From contig OU612073.1 in the NCBI GenBank assembly GCA_914767715.1, positions 20,460,001-20,524,000 on the forward strand: a stretch of 64,000 nucleotides of DNA. The letters run 5' to 3'. The notes beneath the pieces were generated by a model. It searched no databases and was not told the origin of the DNA. It saw only the letters and a list, made by a program, of their open reading frames with translations. The DNA comes from Membranipora membranacea. Its lineage: Eukaryota; Bryozoa; Gymnolaemata; Cheilostomatida; Membraniporidae. Numbering within the stretch: the stretch's first letter is position 1; each line of letters begins with the position of its first letter. Below, piece after piece: positions 24,867 to 38,200 of this stretch. The position numbers and the translations under genes are program-made.

Positions 24867-25612
24867 CTGCAAAGATGCACAGGTCGGAGTTTACACCATT
24901 GGGATTTTTTGGTTAATACTTTTATTGGCAGTCTATTTCATTCCAGTAGCGGATTTTTTTCTTGAATTGTCCAGGTCAACTGAATAAAAAGTTGCCCTCC
25001 CTCAACCAACTAAGGACAACTTATTGGTAAGGAAAACTTAGAACTACTGTTCTCAGCCAATGATAGGCTTTCTTAGAACTACTGTTCACAGCTACTCACA
25101 TATTCTTTCTTTCAATCTACATCCGGTCACCACGCTGGTCTTGAAAGAGAATAAGTCTGTCAATTTCCCTCCCACCTCCCTATCACTAACCTATGTCGTC
25201 CATTGTGGAAATGCTAACAATTTCCTGGTGATGGTGTTCATTTGTTCGTCAATTCTGCACCAGATTTAACAACATCTAATACTATGGCAAGTACCTTGTC
25301 TGCCAAACAACATATACAGTGGCGTTGATCGTCACTTTCGGTTACAAATGCGTGAAGCGCCCCATATTTTTTTCCCCTATAATATGTTACATTATAAGAA
25401 AGAAAAAAGAAAGCTTTTGAATGAAGATAAGGATTGCTGGATGCATGATTTTAACTGGTAGATGATTTTGCCCATCAGCTATGCAAGCAGAAATGCTTAT
25501 CGAAATGTATTATCTGCAAAAGTCAGAAGCCCATTATACTGACATACTAACAGGAGTCGCCATGTCACGATTATATAAAATAGTCAAGACCGATACACAC
25601 CATAAAGCTGCG
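24867..25612. other. no gene recognised between gene C and Harbinger element
   Basis: I found no exon with good splice sites here, although the 5' end of gene C may lie in this interval. The text around 24.99-25.09 kb repeats TTAGAACTACTGTTC twice (near 25037 and 25075), a small direct duplication. Confidence 0.35.
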
Positions 25613-25615
25613 TTT

Positions 25616-26295
25616 ACATGTGAGACAAATCGGCTAATAATAACAACTCCGACAGAGATTATGAATCTGCTCTATAATCGTTGTCTGTCAACATGTCAAC
25701 GATACGCTATTTACACACTGTTCATGCCTAACCGATTTCAACACAAACTTCCAACTCAACTTGTCTCTGATTGGCTAGTGAGACAACTAGTTGGTTTATT
25801 CAGTAGTAGTATTAGCTAGTAACTAGTAGTAACTAGTTAGTAATTCATAGCTGGAGAGTGGAGTCTCCTTCACTAGTCTCCCTAGTTGAAAGGCTACTGT
25901 TGTGCCCCTGCAGACCACTGACCAGGGAGGGTGGGACTGAGACTGACAGAGAGTCATGTTTAGTAATGATTCATCATCTGATGAAGATGTTATAATAGCA
26001 GCAGCAGCAATAACTGTTATAACTATATTGCTGTACGTTGCTGCTAAGGACAAGGAAAGGGTGAGAGAAATATAATGATCAATCATCATTACTTATACTC
26101 ATTTATTGGCTGAACCATTCATAATCGTTAAGATCTGTCGTTCACTTGTGACATTGTCACAAGTGAACGATTTTGAACAATACAGATTTAAACACCGATT
26201 TAAACACAGATTAGCTGTTTACACGGTCAGTCAAATCGATGACCTGTGTCGGAGTTGTTATTATTAGCCGATCTGTCGCACATGTAAACGCAGCT
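25616..26295 (+). mobile_element. PIF/Harbinger-type non-autonomous element
   Basis: The ends AGCTGCGTTTACATGTG and CACATGTAAACGCAGCT are inverted and stay similar for about 53 bp (a few mismatches). They are flanked by the 3-bp duplication TAA (25613-25615 and 26296-26298), the target preference of PIF/Harbinger elements. Inside, an open first exon at 25956-26060 starts MFSNDSSSDEDVIIAAA, runs into a hydrophobic stretch and ends at a good donor (AGG|GTGAGAG). Acidic starts of this kind followed by a splice are typical of Harbinger-type transposase genes. No DDE domain follows, so this is an internally deleted copy. A perfect 14-bp hairpin stem lies at 26139-26169 (CGTTCACTTGTGAC, loop ATT). 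Confidence 0.8.
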
Positions 26296-29200
26296 TAACA
26301 ACTATGAGTCTGCTTGGTACTCTGATGTCGGATTGTAGGCTGATTTTGTGGGATGTTTATGAATGGTGCTGATGAGCTGTACATTCTCATGTTACCATCA
26401 ATCACATCTGGATCCCGGGCTAATATACCTGATTGATGACCTACAACATACAGTAGACATGACAACTTTGAACTTTGAGAATAGAATACTTTTAATACAA
26501 TTTTTATCAACTTCAATGTGCGTGCTGGTCAAAATGAGTTTTGCGTCACAGAGGCTCAGCCTTCTGACAGGACTCCCTGTTTATGCAACTCTAAGATAAT
26601 TCTTTGATTACTAAAAAAAAACTACTCACTGGTGATGCACCAATTCTCTGAGAGTGAAGTATTGGTATGTTATGTTTATTAGTGATTCTAAAGAGGAGAT
26701 TGTAAAACTTGCTGAGTCTATTGAATTGATTGGCATTCAACATTATCTGTATATTGCAAAATAAATCAATAAATCAGAGTTATTCCTCTTTGTGAGGATG
26801 CACTCTTAACATTGTTCTTGACCAACCATGTTTGCCCATTATCTCTCATTATTGATATGGTAAATTTTTGATGAGCTGTAGGCCCTCTGGCAATATGAAA
26901 CAAAAATAATGTTCGACGGAAAACAGTTTTCTGGTTCACGATTACTAAGCATTTCGCTCAAGGCATAGGAGCACCTGTTAACTACACAGTCATTATTTAA
27001 ACACGCAACTTAGTTGGGGTTGATTTTCGACTAGATTTCATAGAACTACTGTCTACTGAATCTCTAGGGATCTCCGAGCCTTTACGACTGGCCTCACTAA
27101 CACTGTGAAAAGTGAATAATTGCTCAGTGTGTTCATCAGGTCTGATATGATTACTGATATATCACAGTCCAGAGTTCTGTTCAGAGAACTCATGTTTGAT
27201 CACAGAGAACATTAATCAATCGTGCAGCAATTGCAGCAATTTATCATTGATAAATATTGCTTTCAACTCTCTAAAACTTGATGTTTAGTGGAAAAAAATT
27301 TATTGAGAATTTAGTGATGTTATTCTGGTATCACAGAAGCTCATTCCTGCCGTGTCATTTTCTGTATTCTCTATTTGCTTTATTGACAACAAGGAGTCAT
27401 TAAACTCTGTGATGGATGGCTGGTTAGAACGTTGTATGACAGCTGAATAGTCTGCTCTGTATTTGAATGTCTGAAGTGAACCCGAGATCATTCTCATTCA
27501 TGGGCGTATTGCTTTCATGTTATCTTATGTTATGTAGTTAGAGAAGGGTCAACCAGCAGCAGTTGCCAAGTTTTCCTCATTGATGAGATTTGTTTATCAT
27601 GATTATTTGATTTATCAATCAGCCCAGCCAGATAAGGATGACATTTGAATAGTGAATGTAATTAGTTTGCCAGATTAAAAGCTTCTCTGATCGATTATCG
27701 GCATACAGCAGGGATCTGACTTGAGTAAACTTTTCCTTATATTCCCATAAATTTTGAAACTTTATTTTAGTTTTGACATATCAAAGTTTGACATTGTCAA
27801 GTTCATATCCTTGTTTTTTATAGTCTCAACGATCTAACCTAACTCAAACTTTTCAACAAAATAATCACCTATAGGTAATTCCTTCCAGAATATTATACAA
27901 GTTGTGCAATGGCTCGGCTGTGCTAACACAATACAGCAAAAAAGTTACCCTCAACTAGACTTGAACCGATGAGTCTTGCAAAACCTACCGATTGCCTAGT
28001 AGTGGATTTATGTCACTAAGTAGCAATCCCTCTATTTACTGATAGAGTGATGCACACATGTATTATGAAACTCATCCATAATTCCACCGATGTGGCCCTA
28101 TTCTACATGCAGCAGCTTACATGTGATAGGGCTGCTGGGCTACTGGTAGATGCGATTTGATTAATTTGCATTAATTGCCACTCTATCTGGCTTCTTAGCG
28201 TAAACTGTCCAAAAAGCAAGCATCATTATTGAGTAAGCCTTGTTTACCCACTGTTGTGTTGTGTGCCTCCTGTACAAATTTTCCCTCTTTATCTTCTCGG
28301 GCTAGGATTCTTTGCCATGAGTGACAAACCTTTTTGAGGAACTATCATGACAAATTCTGCACTTAGACGGAGCAACTGTGTGCTTGGCCTTTTGATGCCC
28401 GACTTTGAAATCAAATCATGTGATTTATCTGTTGTTACTAGGGTAGCTTGACCGCTCTCTATCTTACAGGTTCGGTGATCTCCCAAGAGGCCACTTTCAA
28501 AAAGGCCATTTCCTACAAGGCCACTGTCCAAAAAGTCACTACCCATAAAGCCATTACCCATAAGGCCACTACCCACAAGGCCGCTACCAATACCAACCAA
28601 ACTTCCATGGGATATAATACAACAAATGCAAACAGTTATATGCGAACCCTGATCCGTCAAACCCAACCCATTTTTCTGCAAAACGGCCCCAATCATTATT
28701 ATGCAGCTCTAAGACACGCATTGATACCTGTGCTGGTCTGTGATTGAGATTCCTCTAAGATACCCTCATCTGGTGAGATTCGTCCCTCCTGGTGTTTGTT
28801 GAGATGGTTGATCTCAGCTATACTTCTGTTGTCAGGATCATTATAGAGGTAGGAGTGAGGTGTAACCTCCGGAGGACGGGGGCTTATTATAGATAGAGAG
28901 GTCGAGGGTCGTGAACTGTAACCGCTATCTGTGTCACCACCTTATATAAAGAGGCAGAGACAGTAGAAATATGCAAAAAGATTAATCAAAAGATACCTTA
29001 GATTGCGTTTCTGTGAAGTACGCTCTAAAACCTACTGACTTGGCAATATTTGGTACAAGTAGTCTTGTCATGAGGCTATTTTGCTACCTCCAAAACAATA
29101 AAGTAGCCGTGTGACAAGGCTATGGCGCAAGCATGAGACAGTTTAGATACTACAGATATTCCATTATTTTCTCCTTGTACAAAACCTGGCTGTATATCAA

Positions 29201-32200
29201 CTGATCACCCACCATTCCTTGTCGTGTCACTAGAGAGAGAGTTGATTCACACAGAATTATTACCTGTGTGGAATTTGCTGCGTCCCGCCGATGATTGAAA
29301 TGATCTGGCTGTCCTCGGCATCAGAGGAGGCCTGGAAGGCTGCCAGATGATGTTTGGTGTCTCCTACAAAAACCAATCAAACATTTGTCACTGTTATGTT
29401 ACATTTATGTTTTGTAAATGACATTGGAGATCCAAGATCAATTGTATCAGAGGTTAGTCACAAGAAAAGGCATGGAGCTGGCAGATCTTCATCTGCTATA
29501 AACCTGTTACTTTTACCGACAACACTAATCGATTACTAGTCCAATTATTTTTGGTCTTCTCTTGATCGTGAGTTTCATCAAGATTTTCTCAAATCTGTTC
29601 TTTGAAAAAATAAGATTGTGGATTTTTAAATTAAGGCTAAATCAGAAATCGTTAAGGTACTCTGAATATTGACGTGTTTGGATTTGGCTCCTCTTCCCAA
29701 AAGAGATATAACAACACCTAACTGCAAGAAGGCTACACAATTTGCAATATACAGCTTCCAAATGATCCCAGACTTGCTGGATACGTCGATGAGGTTCACT
29801 GGTGAGGTGAGGATGGTAACTGAATATGTCCAATGAGTTAGAGGTTGAACAAAAAATGAAACCCAAATACAACTCTCGGTTTGGTCGATATATTATGGAA
29901 TACAAAACATATCAGCTGTAAACTAAGTTTTGACTGTACTCACCACATTGGGCATGCTGCCGTTATCCTCTTGGGACGCTGTCTCAGTGCAGATAATCCA
30001 GAAAAGGTCAGTTAGTCAAGAATACGATAACTGGTAACACAGACTGATGTTCTACAGGTGAAGGTCTTTCTGTATCTGCCTATTTGTTTGAAGCTAAACA
30101 ACAAAATTCATCACTCTGATAATGCTCTGCCATTTGCATAGAGATACTACATCAAATATTCATGGCTCTCATTGTTTTAATGGCTTCAGACGACAATAAA
30201 AGACAAAAGCAGAATTAGCAGCTGATAACAGTTATACTGATGAGATGAATAATATTGCTCTTATTGATTAGCCATCTATCTTAGAACTTCAGAACAAACT
30301 TTTCTCATATAAAATTGTGTGTAGAAAAATAATGATGACAAAAAAATCTAATCAATTATCACTGATGTTGTCTATAATCGTTGAAACGCAGTTCAAAGTA
30401 ATCCCATGGAAGCACGTGAGAAGAAAACATTTTTTTTATGTATGGTGTACGCATTATGTAAGTGTCCATCAAACAAAACTTTACATAGCAACAACCATTC
30501 TGTGAATATAGCATGTAAGCTAATCCTTGGCTGTAAAGAATCTGATTTAAGAAAGCTGTCCTCAGATGTGTGATGGCGTGCATTATTTGTAGCTGGTATC
30601 TTATGTCGGCCTTGAAGTCAATGATGAGCTGCATATTTATAGCGGTGTAATAGGACATAATAATATGCTACTCGCCTAGAATGATATTATTTTACTAGGT
30701 AGGTAACTCCAACCACATATATCTATACTCATTTTTTCAAGTTTACTGAAGGAAACATCACGAGATAGTAAGTTAAGCTCCTGATCAATTTGAAAAATGG
30801 CCAAGCTAAGCTTAGCCATCAATACAATAAAATAACAATGATATCTAACATACGAGATTCATTTCCAGTTTAAGAGTTGTCCTTCCATGGTTAAGAAGAA
30901 GATGATTTTAGAAGTCTAACATTTCTTCTTTCAAACCACCCTCCCTATTCAAACCGAACTTATGATGATATTGTCTGCCAAAAAGTAAGTATGTAAATAT
31001 ATATGATAATGTTGGCAGTCCATCGATGTAGTCTCCTCTGGCTGGCTTGCCGTTTCATTCATGGAAGATAATTTTTGGCAGCATAAGAAAAGTTTCTTAC
31101 TCTGATCATCCAATAAGCAAATGTGGCACAAGATATGATGGACAAACTTGTTTAAAAAAACTCTGGCATGACGTGTTATTCGTAAATTATCTTGCGGCTG
31201 ATGACTTCTCCATGAAGAGTTGCCAAAAACCCCAGTTTGACTGAAAACAGTATGTCAATAACATGTCTCATATTTGGCTCGAATGTATGTGAAACATAAA
31301 ACAGTTTAACGTGATATATCGCTTTTTAAAACCTTTTAATATTGTATTGGTGATCATGTCTAATATTTCCACAGTTGAAACCTCCCAAATATTTGACGTT
31401 GCGTCACAGTGACCTCTGAAAGTTCATTTTGGGGCAAAAAGTGCCCTTTTTAAATTGAGCCCTCTGTGCCTTGTTTTTTGAGGTATTTGATTGGTTTTTG
31501 CTTTCACTATATAGAGGAGGCATGTCACTAACTGGAGGAGTGACATTTTCGTGAAACTTTATGATTTAAGGCCTCCTGTCTTCGAGACTTGAAATTGATT
31601 TTTGCAATAGTAATAGGGCCATTTCTGACCCCTCATTACACGCGACCCCGATAATGCAGAAACTAAAATTTCCAATTTATTATACCATTTTGGTGTTGTA
31701 CTGTCACTTCCATCAATAATCTTACCAGCTTACAGATCCTGGTTGTCACAACTGTAACAGATAATAGCCCAAATTTTAACTAATTTAGGTGAAAATTTTC
31801 CAGCCGAAATTCAGAAATTCAGAAAGTTGCTCAGACATTAAATGTTTGAGCAATCATGCTGATAACAATTTGTGAGATTCGCATGGTAAAAAAATACAAT
31901 GCTCTACTTGGCATGAATTATTGATGGTGAAAAGAGTGCCTTCCATAAGGGAAGCTAACTCCCATTCTCTGCGTTATGTCACAGTGTCCCGGAAGTGATT
32001 TGTTCTTGTATTGCATATCAGGGAGAATGTGAGATCATGTGACCCTTATGGAAGGCACTTTTTCCACCTGTTTGACGCATCTAGTCATAAGCGGTGAATA
32101 TTTGGAACTTACGTAGAACAAGCATTACTTTTAATAGGGCGCGGTCCCGTGCACTTAGCATTGATAAGACCTTCTCACGTCACCAATATTAAATGATTGG

Positions 32201-35200
32201 TGTCAGCCATGATGTTGTCAGCATGATGTCAGCATTAAATCACCCAGTCAAATTTGTTGTCAGCATGATGAACATTAGGAGATTGTCTAGGTTTTGATCG
32301 AAGCGATTGTTGATTATGCCTTTACATCTTGAGATATTTGGATTTTTTGTGGCTAAACCAGCTTTGTTTGGTCCAAAACATGCACTCCTTTCCAGCCAAA
32401 AAACTGAAAATAGGTTAAACAACATGTTATACACACTAGCTTCCATTAAACTAGAGAGTATTTCCGAGGTTTTGATCGTGGCGTTTGATGATAAATTCAA
32501 TAGTAGAGAAGCTATGAGCATAAACATTTCTCTTGCAATGCTAACTGTACTAGTCAACGGTCAGATCCCAAAAAAGTGGCTCCGTTAAGGCGTTTCGTGA
32601 TATCGGAAGGAACAAAGCACCACTATATATCAAATCGAAGCTAAGACTCTAGGGAATAAGAATATTTTGGTAGTAAAAAATTTAAATTGGGGGGGCGCAC
32701 CTGAATCGGAGGGTTAAAGAGAGGAAAACTTCAAATTTGTCAAAAATATACCTATTTGCATTACACATCACAGAGAGTGTTCCTATCACACTAAATTTGA
32801 TTTACACAGTTATTTTAGATTAAAACATAGTGGGTGACATAAAAATAGTTGAAAAAACTTTCTTGGATTTTTATGCTGCTGGATATTTTGAGGGCACCAA
32901 AAAATTAGTATGATTTGGTTATACTGTAGACGAGGACTTTTTTTTCTCTTTTCATATTCACTCAAAAAAAATACAAAGGCTAGATTCACATGTTTGCTTC
33001 ACTTCCTGAAAGTCTCAAAACTAAAACTTAAACAATTTTTAAGCTATGGTCATTTCAAATATGAAGAATTCATTCGGAGTTGTCCGACAGCGAATTACAA
33101 ATGCATTTTCACTTGCCGATCTTTGAATATAATTAATTTTCCAAATGTAGATTAGGATAAATTACTTGCTGCCACCCTTCTTAACATTGTTGAGTATAAT
33201 TTTGTCTCTGCTAAACTTTAAATATGTCATTATTAATTTCCTTCACTATTCAATGAATGATGATTATTGGAACGATTTTTTGAAGATTAAGATTATTGTC
33301 TGATGTCACCTTGTTTCTAATTTAAAAAAATCGTGTATAAGAAAGTATAGTAACCTACTGTCATTATAAGAGCTTCAAAAGGTAAAACAACATTTGTGAT
33401 CGGACAAGGCAGTCCTACATCAAAATCCCAAAAGACTAGTCTTTGGAGTAGCACCGCTGAGACATGACCAGATTATTCTGGTGTCGTATTTATCGAATTA
33501 TCTTGAAAGTTAAAATGCGCAAGGATCCACCAGGCCAACAGTTTAGTAACAACTTGATAGAGCACTGTCCCAAAAGGCCACTGAGCTACATTAAGAAATG
33601 CTACAAATATTACACAAGCAAGCAAACCGTCTCAAGGTTTGCTGACATGGCAATCTCTTACATAGGGTATGAACTGAATGAACTGCAAGAGATGCGTCTT
33701 TGGTTGTGAGCCTTAACTCTTTGAGAGGCCAAGAGTATATTCTTCGTTGTCAACAAAATGAAAGTGAGTCGACAAATTTTTCAAGCGTCTATGAGTATGA
33801 CTGAGGTTCAACAGAGAAACCAGATAGACATGCGATCTTCATTTACAAGCACAGTCTGATCAGGATCATCTAGCTATTGATGCACATTACAACAACAGCT
33901 GCCAGTAATACATAATGAAAAGAGTCTCACTCCAGACTGCCTAGCACTACAGCGATCAGATAGTATCTTATAAGTCAAGTAACATATTCCTAAACCAGTT
34001 TTTACATGGCAGTAAGGTCTCACTAGAGCCAGACATTCAAAAAGCAAGCGATTTAATATCAGGTTGCTCCAGCGAACCAACATCACCCCTATCTTGTAGT
34101 TCAGCTGTGGGCAACCTGCGGCAATTTTGCCGGTGCGGCCTAATGAGTAATCTTTTGCGGCCTTATTGCGGCCTTTTGTCTAAAAAATGATTACTCATTC
34201 ATTTGTTTTCCTGATGTGGATGTCAAAGCATGCATAGCAGGCTTTGTCATAACCCCACTTTTGAAAAAAAAGAAGAAAAAAGTGGGTGACGAGACTAATG
34301 CATACCCCTCTGTAAGCACAATCCTTAGTTTGAGTTTCATAATATTTGCCATTCTGCATCATGCATGTAGTTAGGCTACATACATGTTAACGTATCAAGG
34401 GAATTCCCAAGCCATACTTTACAAAACATCATAACAGTACTAGTGTAGACTACATTTAATAAGAGCTTCAATTTGTAAAAACTAAACCCAAAACAGTGAA
34501 AACAAAAATGTCCTTTCGTAACTTTTGGATGTAGTCATCTTACAAGTGCTCAAGATATTAGACAGGCATATATGAAAAATTTCCCCTTGCCCTTTGCTCA
34601 ACCACTTGTAACTAAGATTAATTGTAAATTTAACTTAATGTCACGAAACTTCAGACGATTAGATAAATATTTAATTATTTAGTTTTAGCTTATGCAGTCA
34701 GCTTTGTAACAAAAAGTTGACATGTTACAAGTGCTCCGGAATTTTATCTGAAATGTTACAGAGTTCCTTCATTCGACAAGCCTAATTGAAATTTTCCCCT
34801 TGTCCTTTGCTCAAACACATGAATGATTATGATTGTAGCTTAATGTCACAAAACTTCAGAAGAATAGATAAATATTAGTATTTTGTTTGAGCTCATGAGA
34901 GTTAATTTTTTTCGCAACATACTGCAGTTTTTATTATCACATATTCTGATTTAGTTTGTACAAAATATGCAGAGCCAAAATATACCTCACATTCCAAATT
35001 TATGTTTGAAATATTTGTTGAGGCCTTTTGAGCTGAGTCTGTGTAAAATGTGGCCCTTTTCAAAAAAAGGTTGCCCACCTATGCTGTAGGCGAACATATT
35101 CTAACACATGCCTCAAAGATTTGGTATGTTTGTTTTCAACTGCAACAATGAATTTAGAATTTTGAAATTAGAATGTATTTGGGTGCGGCAGAGATGAGGC

Positions 35201-38200
35201 CAACATGCGCAATCAGCGTGTTAAGGTTTTAGTTTTTTGAGGTACCAGTCCATACACCATACAAGATGTGGCAAAAATCCGTTTTAAAAAAAGTCAGTAG
35301 CACCTGAGTGCCGAAGGTGGCCGGAGTCTTTTTGTATTCCAGGTTGTTGGACAGTTTGTTCCACAGGGCCGACATTTGATAGGAGGCACACTGGTGAGCG
35401 GTTAGCTAATGAAGTTAGATTAAATGAGTTAAACGTGCTCTGTGAGCAGATTAAAGTTTCAACTTATAATGTTTGATTTTTTAAAAGGGTTTGGGGTGAA
35501 GTTAATCTTTCTGATTTTTAAATAGTTATAACAACTTGTGCTGGCTGTATCTGCGTTGCCTGACATCTCAATAAGTTCCATATAATCCAAAAACCATCAC
35601 ATTTTCACACATTCCAAAGGTATTAGCATTAGCATTAATACACTTGGTTTTTGGCAATTTTTGAAAACAGTATAATTTTTATTCCGATTTTATCCCATCA
35701 TTCTGTTACAGATAAAAGGGGCAGTGTAAATTCGAATTTAAGATAAATTGAGATAAAGTCGGACCTAGAACTTTTAAATAACTGAGGAACCCAATCATTT
35801 ATAGTACCTGCCTCAGAACATATTCTTAATGATCACCTAAATCTTTCTGTAATATGCAAGGCAGGACCTGAAGTGCTCAATTGAACATGGTTTAAACACA
35901 TATGGGATAATTCTGAGAGCAGGACATGTCGGTGGAGGGTATCAAAACTCTGAGTTTCATTCACTCATGGCTGTCAAAACTTTGTGAGCTAGCAATGAAA
36001 GTGCCTTATTGGTTGATCTATATTCCCTTAACTGCAGTGCGCCATCATTGAATTCAAAAGTTGAGTCGCAAAGAGTGGGGACTTATCTGCTGATGCAGCT
36101 TTGAAATAGGTCCCGAACAAGCTAACCATGTCATAGCTGCACTCATTGGCGATGCCAAAAAAGACGCTCTGCCCGCGTGAAAAGCTGCTTCATCTCACAA
36201 GAACGGACGGTCTTGGTGGAGCTCATGTAAATTGCTAAAAGTATGGCAAGACAAGCTTTTTTGGCAGAAGCAATGAACAATGAAAAGCAAAAAAGTCTTC
36301 AATCATCTAATAACATGGCAGACTAGATACTATGCAATGCTGTTGATTTCGGTGCTTGAGTTGCCCTTTATATGGAATGCTCGTGTGGGGGAGGGATAAC
36401 AAGGAGGGATAAAACTTGTGCCAGGTGGTTTGTCACATTTCACACAAGTTTCTTCAACACATCGGCTTAACATATTGGCTAATCATGAGTTGTCATTGAG
36501 ACAAATACACAGGGGCGACTGCAAGTCAAAGTCAGGCTAAGAACTGCTTAATGGTGCCTTGGTATCATTGGAGACGGACAATTAAACAACTCAGCAGCTA
36601 CCCAGTTTGTGCTAAAGCTGTAGTGCTTCGAGAGTTAATTTAGCGTCCTGACCAATTATTGCTGAATTTGGGGTCAAGATATAGGTGATAATCTTTATAA
36701 AATTCCTTGATGTAAGCTTTCTTTGACAACCTCACCGAAATCTTATAATAATCAAATAATGTACCAGGTTTCAATATATGAAAAAACCCGAATTCCAGAT
36801 CCAATGTAAATTTTCATCCTGTAAGGAGCTGCACTGCATGAAACGGTGGTGCAAGTCTCATGCACCTAAAAATTATAATACCCTGTCACCTGTCATTCTA
36901 TCTGCCAGCCACCAACTATTCTCAGGGAAGTATGAACACAGAAGATACTTTCATTCTCTGTCTGTCTCTCTGACTATGAGGCAAGCAAATGGGAGATTGC
37001 CCAGCCAGAATAAAAAAAATTGAACCATCTGTAATCAACGATCATGGGCGGGAGATTACCGGGGCTGTCTGCAAGATTGTATACACCGCACTACCCCCAG
37101 CTCTTAAAGATCTAGAGGAATTGACAGGGACCAACTACCGGTCATCACAATGCAGATTGTAAGCTTGCAGCTGCCGAATATGAGAGGAAGCTTTTGCCGC
37201 AATCTTGTAGTTGTGGGTGCGACGTCTGCTTCGACTTTCCAGCTTAAAACAAGGCTGTATATTCAGATTGGAGTGACTATGACTGCTGTACTTCTTCTGG
37301 GATATGGCAGATTGCTCATGACCCGTCTGTGTAAAATTTTGTTGAAGTTAAACCTTGTTAAACAACAAAAAATGAAAAAAATCTAAAACGGGAGAGACAA
37401 CTACCACTTTGCAGAAATTAAATTTGTTTAAGGTTTTTTTTGATGATTTCTTTAGAGATACAAAATTTCTTTTTTAACCATGGATGAATATCATCTAAAT
37501 GCATATTTCTGAGGTATTGGAAGTATATATTTATCATCCAAGGTAGAAACAGGCCCAAAAAAGTCCCAAAAAAATTTGTTTTGCTTAAAAAAATGGCCGC
37601 CCCCCAATTTTTCTTCTTTACTACCTTAATATTCTTACTCAGGAGAAAATTCCCTTCGATTTGATGTATGGTGTTGCTTTGTTCCTTCCGATATCACGAA
37701 CCGTAAAAAAAAAGATGATCTGTCCGTTGACTATACATTCCGCCTGCAAAAAGAGGCGTAATTGTTTTTATTTTGTCTAAAGATAAAATAAAATAGATAA
37801 CTAACTAACTCTTGCAATGCTAAACAATCACCCAAAAAAGGTGATCCATTGTTGTACACAATGTGCTTTGCATGCACTGATATATATATTCTATATCAAT
37901 GTTTGCATGTAATACTGCATAGAATTTCATCACGCTTTTGCATAACGTAATTTACTGCATCATTTTGCCCATTGCTGCCTATATATTTTCAATATATTTT
38001 AGTTAATGTACAATTAATCAAGTTAGTAACATGCGGTTTAAAAAGTTTTGAGATAATAAACATAAGCCAGGCAACGTGTCAGTGAAGGAATTTTTGAGAT
38101 GGGACAAGTGGTTCCTGAGAAACTGAAAAGGCGATATATCATGTAGGAATATAACTGATCATTTGTAGACTGCATGACACTGATAATACATTGTCCTGAA

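Noticed and set aside
28448-28747. Lys-Ala-Thr-rich plus frame and Gly-Leu-rich minus frame
   Set aside because: Both are generated by the degenerate 15-bp tandem repeat next to gene D exon 28728-28940.
32307-32588. 93-residue plus-strand open frame in the gene D intron
   Set aside because: No domain, no splice context, and its end runs into the inverted repeat copy.
33464-33709. 81-residue plus-strand open frame
   Set aside because: Composition looks protein-like, but no family, start context or neighbouring exon supports it.
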